The notes under the pieces: generated by a model
Told to the model about the DNA's origin: nothing
What the model saw: only the letters and a program-made list of their open reading frames with translations
Databases searched by the model: none
Shown here: positions 25,280 to 31,730 of the stretch, in pieces
Position numbering within the stretch: the stretch's first letter is position 1
Layout of the letters: each line of letters starts with the position of its first letter
Position numbers and translations under genes: made by a program
Assembly: GCA_051888775.1 (NCBI GenBank)
Contig: JBJFCE010000092.1
Location: forward strand, 1 to 31,730
Source: JBJFCE01 sp051888775
GTDB taxonomy: Bacteria; Bacillota; Clostridia; Lachnospirales; Lachnospiraceae
DNA: 31,730 nucleotides
Direction: 5' to 3'

Positions 25280-25310
25280 GGGGAGCTATGATATAAACAG
25301 ACAGCTCCCC
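25280..25310 (+). other. Intercistronic GC-rich hairpin after feoB
   Basis: GGGGAGCT (25280-25287) pairs perfectly with AGCTCCCC (25303-25310). Outer bases AGTCA (25274-25278) and TGACT (25315-25319) can extend it. No U-tract follows, so it more likely limits 3' decay or partly attenuates transcription between feoB and the downstream gene. Confidence 0.5.
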
Positions 25311-25335
25311 ATTGCTGACTGGATAGGAGATAATG

Positions 25336-25677
25336 ATGGGAACAGAGATTACCATAGGAGTTTTGATCGTGGCGGTTTTCTTTGCGCTGCGTGGTGCAGT
25401 AAAGCATATGAAAGGTGTGGGCGGCTGCTGTGGTGGCGGTTCTGTACCGAAAAAAGCAAAAAAGCAGAAGCTGTCCTCGGTTGCCGAGATCCGGACGATC
25501 AAGGTGGAGGGTATGCATTGTGAACAATGCAGAAGGCGCGTGGAAAATGAACTGAATGCATTGCCGGGTGTCAATGCTACGGTCAGCTTCCGCAAAGGTG
25601 AGGCTGTTGTGAAGATGCGCGAAGTGTTATCGGATGAGATTTTGCAGGAGACGGTCAGAAAAGCATTGCAGGATTAA
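25336..25677 (+). CDS. FeoB-associated Cys-rich membrane protein fused to an HMA domain
   Basis: A 113-residue protein with two parts. Residues 1-35 look like the FeoB-associated Cys-rich family: one helix (about 5-20), then a Gly/Cys stretch with Cys31-Cys32. A Lys-rich linker (39-45) follows, then a heavy-metal-associated domain (about 52-113) with the binding loop GMHCEQC (Cys62 and Cys65) and a normal HMA ending (VNATVSFRKGEAVVKMREVLSDEILQETVRKAL). HMA domains usually carry Cu(I) or other soft metals, so here it may receive metal at the FeoB exit or sense it. AGGAG at 25325-25329 is 6 bases from ATG 25336 and 3 from ATG 25333. It lies 77 bases after feoB, with a hairpin between. Confidence 0.82.
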   Translation: MGTEITIGVLIVAVFFALRGAVKHMKGVGGCCGGGSVPKKAKKQKLSSVAEIRTIKVEGMHCEQCRRRVENELNALPGVNATVSFRKGEAVVKMREVLSDEILQETVRKALQD

Positions 25678-25711
25678 AGATTAAAAGATTAAACAAATAA
25701 TAAAATATATA

Positions 25712-25740
25712 TTGACATATAATTAAATATTTGCTTAAAT
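25712..25740 (+). promoter_or_regulatory. Probable promoter of the ABC transporter operon
   Basis: TTGACA (25712-25717), a 17-base spacer and TTAAAT (25735-25740). The region is very AT-rich and has two imperfect 12-base direct repeats (TTAAATATTTGC / TTAAATGTTTAT) around the -10, a possible regulator site. GATTAAA occurs three times in tandem over the preceding stop codon. Confidence 0.6.
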
Positions 25741-25819
25741 GTTTATACGAGAACAGATAAGAAAAACACAGTAAATCGCAAACAGAGACAGTAGTGACTG
25801 CGTAGAAAGAGGGAGAGAG

Positions 25820-26518
25820 ATGTTTTTAGAGATTCAGGAGTTACAAAAAAGCTTTGGAAACGGTTCTGCCAGAGTAGAGGTTTTAAAGGGGATCAGCTTT
25901 GGCGTCGAAAAAGGTGAGATCTGTGTATTGCTCGGACCGTCCGGCTCCGGTAAATCAACACTTTTAAATATCATCGGAGGGATCGATACTGCGGACAGCG
26001 GGTATATTTCAATTCAGGGAGAGAAGACCGTCGATATGAAGGAAAAGGAATTGACACAGTACCGCAGAAAGCATCTGGGGTATGTTTTTCAGATGTACAA
26101 CCTGATTCCGAACCTGAACGTGAAGGAAAATATTGAAGTCGGAGCATATCTGAGCGACCGTCCGTTAGAGATTGATGAACTGTTAAAGACACTCGGATTA
26201 TATGAGCATCGCCACAAACTGCCGAATCAGCTTTCAGGCGGTCAGCAGCAGCGGACGGCGATCGGCAGGGCAATTGTAAAAAATCCGGATATCCTGCTTT
26301 GTGACGAGCCGACGGGAGCACTTGATTATAATACGTCCAAGGAAATTTTGAAATTGATCGAGGAAGTAAATCACAAGTATGGCAATACGGTGATCATGGT
26401 AACGCATAACGATGCGATCAAGAATATGGCAGACCGTGTGATCAAGCTGCGTGACGGTCAGATCCGCAAGGATTACAGAAATGAAGAAAAGATCGCTGCA
26501 GCTGATCTGGACTGGTAA
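25820..26518 (+). CDS. ABC transporter ATP-binding protein (MacB/LolD-like)
   Basis: A 232-residue ATPase with Walker A GPSGSGKST (39-47), a Q-loop in YVFQMYNLIPNLNVKENIE, signature LSGGQQQR (138-145), Walker B ILLCDEPTGALD (Asp162, Glu163) and the H-loop in VTHND. The LIPNLNVKENIE and EPTGALD phrases are typical of the MacB/LolD class, which works with FtsX-type permeases in mechanotransmission rather than classic transport. GGGAGAGAG precedes the ATG. The permease gene starts 12 bases after the stop. No histidine kinase or response regulator of the bacitracin-sensing type is adjacent. Confidence 0.93.
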   Translation: MFLEIQELQKSFGNGSARVEVLKGISFGVEKGEICVLLGPSGSGKSTLLNIIGGIDTADSGYISIQGEKTVDMKEKELTQYRRKHLGYVFQMYNLIPNLNVKENIEVGAYLSDRPLEIDELLKTLGLYEHRHKLPNQLSGGQQQRTAIGRAIVKNPDILLCDEPTGALDYNTSKEILKLIEEVNHKYGNTVIMVTHNDAIKNMADRVIKLRDGQIRKDYRNEEKIAAADLDW

Positions 26519-26530
26519 GGCGGTGGAATC

Positions 26531-28846
26531 ATGAAGAAGATAAAGAATCCGTTACATAAAAGACTGCCCAGAGAATTAAAGGGCGAGTTTTCAAAATATC
26601 TGGTGATCTTTTTGTTCATGACGGCAACAATCGGATTTGTATCAGGCTTTCTGGTGGCAGGCGGCAGCATGATCGCCGCGTATCGGGAGAGCTTTGAAAA
26701 ATACAATATTGAGGACGGACATTTTGTGTTGACAGAAGCCTTAACCGAGGAGTCTGTTTCTATGTTGGAGCAGGAAGACTCGGAGCAGTCGGAACAACAG
26801 ACGACGACACTTTATCCGGATTTCTATCTGGAAGAGGATACGGATGTTGATCTCGACGGGATCACGGACAGCACACTAAGAATTTATGTAAACCGAGAGA
26901 AGGTGAATCTGGCATGCCTGATGGAAGGGGCGTTTCCGGAGAATGCGCAGGAAATTGCGATCGATCGTATGTATGCCGAAAACAATCATATTACAGTCGG
27001 AGATGCGATTCTGGTCGGTGAAAGAAAAGTAACGGTCAGCGGTCTGGTGGCTTTGTCCGATTACAGTGCCTTGTTTTCCGATAACGGAGACATCATGTTT
27101 GATGCGGTCAAATTCGGTGTGGGCGTTATGACAGGGGAAGGCTTTGCGGCATATCCGGAATCTTCTCTCCACTATAATTATTCATGGAAGTATCAGGAAG
27201 CACCGGAAGATGAGATCGAGGAAAAGAAATGGGCTGATGAGTTTATGCGGTCTGTATATCAGTGTGTATTGTCAGAGCAGAATACCATGCTTTCCTTTGT
27301 TCCGCGGTATGCCAATCAGGCGATTCAGTTTACCGGAGATGATTTTGGAAGCGACCGGACAATGATTATTGTATTGTTGTATGTGCTGATCGTGATTATG
27401 GCATTTGTTTTCTCCATTACGATAGGGCATACGATTCGCCGGGAAGCGGGTGTGATCGGAACTCTGCGTGCATCCGGCTATACGAAAGGGGAGATGCTGT
27501 GCCATTATCTGACGATTCCGATGCTTGTGACTCTTTTGGCGGCACTTTTCGGAAATATTCTCGGCTATACGGTATTTAAGAATATTGTGGCGGATATGTA
27601 CTATGGAAGCTATTCGCTCCCGACTTATGTTACGCGCTGGAATGCGGAAGCCTTTGTACTGACAACGATTGTACCGATGATCCTGATGTTTGTAACGAAT
27701 GTGATATTGCTGGCAAGAAAGCTGCATCTGTCACCGCTTCAGTTTTTGCGGCACGATCTGTCGGGGAAAAAACACAAGCGTGCGGTAAAGCTGCCGAAGA
27801 TCGGATTTTTCCATCGTTTTCGGATACGCATTTTATTGCAGAATGCCGGAAACTTTATCATGCTGTTTATCGGGATTGTTTTTTCTGTGATCCTGTTGTT
27901 GTTCGGTATGATGATGACCCCGCTGTTACATCATTATCAGGATGAAGTGATTGAAAATATGAGGGCGGATTACCAATATATCATAAAGATGCCTGTGGAG
28001 GTTACTACAGAGTCTGCAGAAAAATATAGCGTGACATCGCTTTATTATCTTCGGGATGAGGAGGATGACACAGAAAGCGTCAGCGTCTACGGAATCATGG
28101 AGAACAGCCGTTATGTGACTGAAACACTTCCGGAGAAAGGCGTCTGCATCTCGGACAGTTTTGCGGAAAAATACCGCTTGCATGTAGGAGATACGTTACT
28201 GCTGCGTGAGGAATACGGAAAGGAAGAATATGAGTTTGAGATCAGGGGAATCATTTCGTATCCGATGGGACTGGCAGTCTTTATGAAAAATCAGGAGTTT
28301 TGTAAAGCTTTCGGGTTAGAGGACGGATATTATAACGGATATTTTTCCGATGAGGAGTTGACGGAACTGACGGATGCTTCTGTCATCTCCTGTATCACGC
28401 AGGAAGATCTGACCAAGCTGACGAGACAGATGGATGTATCGATGGGAAGCATCTTTCAACTGATCAATGTATTTGCCGTAGTGCTGGCGGTGTTGTTGAT
28501 CTATCTGTTGACCAAGCTCATTTTGGAGCGGAATGCTTCTTCGATTTCCATGGTGAAGATCCTGGGCTATGAGAACGGCGAGATTGCAAGACTGTATTTG
28601 GCTGCGACCACGATAGCGGTAACGATATCGGTGCTGTTGGGACTTTGGATCGCAACCGTCGTTATGGAGCGGCTGTTTCGCGTCTTCGTCATGGATTTTA
28701 GCGGATGGCTGAGCTTTTATGTAAAACCGATTACTTATGTACAGATGTTTTTCATGTGTATGGGAGGCTATGCGGCGGTTGCACTGCTTCAGTTTGGAAA
28801 GATCCGGAGGATTCCGATGGATCAGGCATTGAAAAATGTGGAATAG
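26531..28846 (+). CDS. FtsX-type ABC transporter permease
   Basis: A 771-residue membrane protein. One helix near 25-45 is followed by a long extracellular domain (about 50-275) and a first FtsX block of three helices (about 277-395, with TIGHTIRREAGVIGTLRASGYTKGEML). Then come a further helix (about 440-462), a second extracellular domain (about 465-635) and a second FtsX block (about 637-755, with SISMVKILGYENGEIARLYLAAT). The duplicated FtsX unit with ectodomains marks large MacB-like permeases that export peptides or resist antimicrobials; the substrate is unknown. It pairs with the ATPase 12 bases upstream. GGTGGA precedes the ATG closely. The DUF-like first ectodomain is rich in acidic residues. 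Confidence 0.9.
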   Translation: MKKIKNPLHKRLPRELKGEFSKYLVIFLFMTATIGFVSGFLVAGGSMIAAYRESFEKYNIEDGHFVLTEALTEESVSMLEQEDSEQSEQQTTTLYPDFYLEEDTDVDLDGITDSTLRIYVNREKVNLACLMEGAFPENAQEIAIDRMYAENNHITVGDAILVGERKVTVSGLVALSDYSALFSDNGDIMFDAVKFGVGVMTGEGFAAYPESSLHYNYSWKYQEAPEDEIEEKKWADEFMRSVYQCVLSEQNTMLSFVPRYANQAIQFTGDDFGSDRTMIIVLLYVLIVIMAFVFSITIGHTIRREAGVIGTLRASGYTKGEMLCHYLTIPMLVTLLAALFGNILGYTVFKNIVADMYYGSYSLPTYVTRWNAEAFVLTTIVPMILMFVTNVILLARKLHLSPLQFLRHDLSGKKHKRAVKLPKIGFFHRFRIRILLQNAGNFIMLFIGIVFSVILLLFGMMMTPLLHHYQDEVIENMRADYQYIIKMPVEVTTESAEKYSVTSLYYLRDEEDDTESVSVYGIMENSRYVTETLPEKGVCISDSFAEKYRLHVGDTLLLREEYGKEEYEFEIRGIISYPMGLAVFMKNQEFCKAFGLEDGYYNGYFSDEELTELTDASVISCITQEDLTKLTRQMDVSMGSIFQLINVFAVVLAVLLIYLLTKLILERNASSISMVKILGYENGEIARLYLAATTIAVTISVLLGLWIATVVMERLFRVFVMDFSGWLSFYVKPITYVQMFFMCMGGYAAVALLQFGKIRRIPMDQALKNVE

Positions 28847-28896
28847 GAGTTGAGTAAGGGCGGTGAAGCTTTGGATACGGGCCGTTACGTCAGGTG

Positions 28897-28925
28897 TTGC
28901 ACAATCGCCCGGAATTCTTTACAAT
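28897..28925 (+). promoter_or_regulatory. Promoter of the GTPase-NYN fusion gene
   Basis: TTGCAC (28897-28902), 17 bases, then TACAAT (28920-28925). The leader would be short, about 25 bases. The -35 overlaps a stretch TTGCACAATCGC that resembles the terminal motif of the hairpin repeats at 11 of 12 positions, though no repeat core is present. Confidence 0.65.
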
Positions 28926-28956
28926 AGAGGCAAAGGCATGCCACAGGAGTAAAGAG

Positions 28957-31638
28957 ATGAAAAAGCTGACACTGGGAATCGTTGCACACGTGGATTCCGG
29001 CAAGACCACATTATCGGAAGCAATTTTATATGAAAGCGGTGCCATTCGAAGGATCGGGAGAGTGGACAAGGGCGATTCCTTTTTGGATACCGATATGATG
29101 GAGAGAAGCAGAGGCATCACGATCTATGCAAAACAGGCAGAATTCTCATATGGGGAGACTGCCTTTTCTCTGTTGGACACACCGGGGCATGTGGATTTTT
29201 CAGCGGAAATGGAACGTACTTTGCAGGTGCTGGATGTGGCGGTACTTGTCATAAGCGGAGCAGACGGTATTCAGAGTCATACGCTGACACTGTGGCGGTT
29301 ATTGATGCAGTATCGGGTGCCGGTCTTTTTGTTTTTTAATAAAATGGATCAGCCGGGCACGGATGAAAAAGCGCTGCTTACAGAGGTAAAGAGCAGATTA
29401 TCGGCAGGATGTGCGGATTTTCGAACTGTCGGTTCAGAGCAGTTTTGGGATGAGCTTGCCATGACAGAGGAAGCCGCAATGGAGGAATTTCTGGCAGACG
29501 GAAAACTGGCGGATGAAACGATCCGGAGGCTGATTGCAGAGAGAAAGGTGTTTCCGTGCTTTTTCGGATCGGCGCTGCGGGATGAAGGGGTGACACAGCT
29601 TCTGACCGGACTGGACCGGTATGTACGAAAGCCCGAGTATCCGCAACAGTTTGGTGCCAGAATCTATAAGATCACACGGGATGAGGCGGGGAACCGCCTG
29701 ACCCATATGAAGATCACGGGCGGAAGTTTAAAGGTGAAAACCGTTCCGGAGGGTGCGGACAGAGAGGATAAGGTCAATCAGATACGTATTTATTCCGGTA
29801 CGAAGTATATGATACAAAATGAGGTGGAGGCAGGAACCATCTGCGCAGTTACCGGACTGAACAAGAGCAAAGCCGGAGACGGACTTGGAACAGAAGCCGC
29901 CAGCGCAATGCCGCTGTTAGAACCGGTGCTGACTTATCAGATTCTGCTTCCGGAGGATGTGGACGCTGCCGTGATGCTGCCGAAGCTTCGTGAGATCGAG
30001 GAAGAGGAACCGGAACTTCATATTGTATGGAATGCACAGCTCAAAGAGATTCATGTGCAGTTGATGGGCGAGGTGCAGATCGACATCTTAAAAGAACAGG
30101 TAAAAAAACGCTTTCAGACGGAGATTTCCCTTGGAACGGGGAAGATCGTCTATCGTGAGACGATCGCAGAGCCTGTGGTCGGAGTGGGGCATTTTGAGCC
30201 GCTTAAGCATTATGCGGAGGTGCATCTTCTGATGGAGCCTACAGAACCCGGAAGCGGGCTTATATTTGATACGAAAGTCAGCGAGGATGTCCTGGATAAA
30301 AACTGGCAAAGGCTGATTCTGACACATCTTAAGGAGCGGGAGCATCCGGGTGTATTGACCGGGGCACCGATTACGGATATGAAGATCACTTTGGTTGCAG
30401 GCAGGGCGCATGAAAAGCATACCGAGGGCGGTGATTTCAGGCAGGCGACATATCGCGCACTCAGACAGGGACTCATGCAGGCAAAGAGTATTCTGTTAGA
30501 GCCGTATTATGCGTATCGTCTGGAACTGCCGGAGCAGATGCTCGGGCGGGCAATGACGGATATGGAAAGCATGCACGGTGATTTTATGTTAACCGAAAAC
30601 GCAGAAGGAGTAGCAGTTCTGGAGGGCTGCGTTCCTGCTTCGGAATTTATGGATTATCCCAAGAAACTGCTTGCTTATACCAAGGGGTTGGGCAGACTGT
30701 CTTATTCTTTAAAAGGATATGAACCTTGTCATAATACGGAGGCAGTGTTAGAAGGCACCGATTATGATCCCGAGGCGGATACCCAAAATCCGCCGGATTC
30801 CGTATTTTGCGCACATGGAGCAGGCTTTATCGTACCATGGTATCAGGTAAAGGAGTACATGCATGCGGACAGCGGGGATGTGCTTGCAAGGATGCAGACC
30901 ACGGATGCCGGAGATCCCTATGAGAAACTGCAGATGACGGATGCCACAGACGGATATTGTGCACGAAGCAGGCGATTCAAGACGGACAACGAACCGGTGA
31001 TCGGAACGGAAGAAATTGATGCGATCTTAGAGCGAACGATGTATGCAAACCGCAGACAGGAGCGCCAAGGCAACGCATCCGGCTGGAAAAAGCGGGCAGG
31101 GCAATATCAGGCACCTGTTACCAGAAGCTATCAGCCGGTACAGACGCAGAAGAAAGCAGAGTATCTTCTGGTAGATGGTTATAATGTGATCTTTGCATGG
31201 GAGGAATTAAAGGCGCTGGCGCAGACGAGCATTGACGGTGCCAGAGGTCGTCTGTTAGACATTCTCTGCAACTATCAGGGAATCAGACAGTGTGAGGTCA
31301 TTGCCGTATTTGATGCATACCGCGTCAAGGGGCATGCGACGGAGATCCTGGATTATCACAATATTCACGTGGTTTATACGAAGGAAGCCGAAACGGCGGA
31401 TCAGTATATTGAAAAGTTTGCACACGAGCATGGCAGGGAATACCGTGTGACGGTAGTAACGTCGGACGGGCTGGAACAGATCATCATCAGGGGACAGGGG
31501 TGTACGTTGATGTCGTCCAGAGAGTTTGAAGAAGAGGTGATGCGGGCAAACCGGATGCTGCGTGAGGAGCTGGAAAACAGAAAATCGGGGACGCTGAACA
31601 GACTTGGTGAGCATATGGTGTTTCCGGAAGAAGGATGA
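28957..31638 (+). CDS. Tet(M)/EF-G-like translational GTPase fused to a YacP/Rae1-type NYN ribonuclease
   Basis: An 893-residue fusion. Residues 1 to about 640 follow ribosomal-protection GTPases of the Tet(M) group: G1 AHVDSGKTT (10-18), switch region RGITIYA, G3 DTPGH (74-78), G4 NKMD (128-131), then EF-G-like domains, including LLEPYYAYRLELPEQMLGRAMTDM and SLKGYEPCHNTE. A Tet(M)-family C-terminal part ending CAHGAGFIVPWYQVKEYM and a basic linker lead to an NYN domain from about 735: LLVDGYNVI, AVFDAYRVKG, TKEAETADQYIEK and VVTSDGLEQIIIRGQG. The acidic nuclease residues are all present. B. subtilis Rae1 (YacP) is an A-site mRNA endonuclease. Tetracycline resistance is not shown by sequence. 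AGGAG (28945-28949) is 7 bases from ATG 28957. Confidence 0.88.
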   Translation: MKKLTLGIVAHVDSGKTTLSEAILYESGAIRRIGRVDKGDSFLDTDMMERSRGITIYAKQAEFSYGETAFSLLDTPGHVDFSAEMERTLQVLDVAVLVISGADGIQSHTLTLWRLLMQYRVPVFLFFNKMDQPGTDEKALLTEVKSRLSAGCADFRTVGSEQFWDELAMTEEAAMEEFLADGKLADETIRRLIAERKVFPCFFGSALRDEGVTQLLTGLDRYVRKPEYPQQFGARIYKITRDEAGNRLTHMKITGGSLKVKTVPEGADREDKVNQIRIYSGTKYMIQNEVEAGTICAVTGLNKSKAGDGLGTEAASAMPLLEPVLTYQILLPEDVDAAVMLPKLREIEEEEPELHIVWNAQLKEIHVQLMGEVQIDILKEQVKKRFQTEISLGTGKIVYRETIAEPVVGVGHFEPLKHYAEVHLLMEPTEPGSGLIFDTKVSEDVLDKNWQRLILTHLKEREHPGVLTGAPITDMKITLVAGRAHEKHTEGGDFRQATYRALRQGLMQAKSILLEPYYAYRLELPEQMLGRAMTDMESMHGDFMLTENAEGVAVLEGCVPASEFMDYPKKLLAYTKGLGRLSYSLKGYEPCHNTEAVLEGTDYDPEADTQNPPDSVFCAHGAGFIVPWYQVKEYMHADSGDVLARMQTTDAGDPYEKLQMTDATDGYCARSRRFKTDNEPVIGTEEIDAILERTMYANRRQERQGNASGWKKRAGQYQAPVTRSYQPVQTQKKAEYLLVDGYNVIFAWEELKALAQTSIDGARGRLLDILCNYQGIRQCEVIAVFDAYRVKGHATEILDYHNIHVVYTKEAETADQYIEKFAHEHGREYRVTVVTSDGLEQIIIRGQGCTLMSSREFEEEVMRANRMLREELENRKSGTLNRLGEHMVFPEEG

Positions 31639-31645
31639 TGTAGGG

Positions 31646-31730
31646 GGATTACGAAGTGCCCTAATCGGATGGGATGAAACAGTTGCCCACAGACCTGTCC
31701 GCGGCGGGCACGCTTTCGCTACACTTCGTC
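31646..31730 (+). repeat. Structured hairpin repeat, copy E (right half outside window)
   Basis: Left terminus about 31646, then the left arm (about 31678-31708) and the first part of the core, GGGCACGCTTTCGC onward. The window stops in the core at CACTTCGTC. The arm sequence (GTTGCCCACAGACC...) is related to copy B (GTTGCCTACAGACC...) but not identical. It lies 7 bases after the GTPase-NYN gene. Confidence 0.8.

Noticed and set aside
28888..28908. TTGCACAATCGC as a remnant terminus of a sixth repeat copy
   Set aside because: Eleven of 12 bases match the repeat end, but no arm or core is nearby and the stretch is explained by the -35 region of a good promoter.
28957..31638. Calling the GTPase fusion a tetracycline-resistance gene
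   Set aside because: The similarity to Tet(M) is clear, but the domain-IV loop that displaces tetracycline is not obviously kept and the NYN fusion points to another role; resistance cannot be read from the sequence.
1..31730. CRISPR array or integron attC interpretation of the five repeats
   Set aside because: Copies are 5-10 kb apart, have no regular spacers, and the conserved part is the apex rather than the ends, the reverse of attC sites. No cas or integrase gene is present.

Overview
The window reads as a chromosomal segment of an anaerobic Clostridia bacterium, most likely Lachnospiraceae. This is an inference from family content: a feoA-feoA-feoB iron operon with a Cys-rich partner, a Csp-type subtilase, a DUF6033-like protein, a DUF2156 protein and a Tet(M)-like GTPase. 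Strong GGAGG-type ribosome binding sites and occasional TTG starts agree. Genes are densely packed and nearly all lie on the + strand. I see no tRNA, rRNA, CRISPR array, transposase or phage gene.

Layout. 1-110: right half of a structured repeat (copy A). 146-4107: two HD-domain phosphohydrolases, a DMT-family permease, a DUF2156 protein and a PAS protein without an output domain. The last overlaps the 3' end of a convergent AraC regulator (4097-5077, minus). 5209-5405: repeat copy B, then a cytoplasmic subtilisin-like protease. 7320-15465: a TetR-MMPL-giant surface protein operon with a sigma-A-type promoter and two matching 7-3-7 operator palindromes. 15529-15829: a terminator-like hairpin and repeat copy C. 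15856-18798: a BMP-type lipoprotein paired with a chemotaxis receptor, followed by a glyoxalase-family enzyme and a terminator. 19464-22088: an EAL-CBS-GGDEF cyclic-di-GMP protein and a DUF6033-like protein with a clear terminator. 22198-25677: the ferrous iron operon, with a strong promoter, two copies of a GTTAG-N6-CTAAC box and repeat copy D between the two feoA genes. It ends with a FeoB-associated Cys-rich protein fused to an HMA domain. 25712-28846: an ABC ATPase/FtsX-type permease pair. 28897-31638: a Tet(M)/EF-G-like GTPase fused to a YacP/Rae1-type NYN ribonuclease. 31646-31730: left half of repeat copy E.

Two items stand out. The first is a family of about 190-200 bp repeats, five copies here, that fold into long rod-like hairpins. 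Each has a nearly invariant asymmetric core of about 75-80 bp and arms that differ between copies yet remain self-complementary. An apical stem in copy A carries a double compensatory change. Four copies end a short distance upstream of a start codon, in both orientations, and the window is cut inside the core at both ends. The second is the fusion of a ribosome-binding translational GTPase to a nuclease whose B. subtilis relative, Rae1, cuts mRNA in the ribosomal A site. It suggests a one-protein ribosome rescue or mRNA-decay device.
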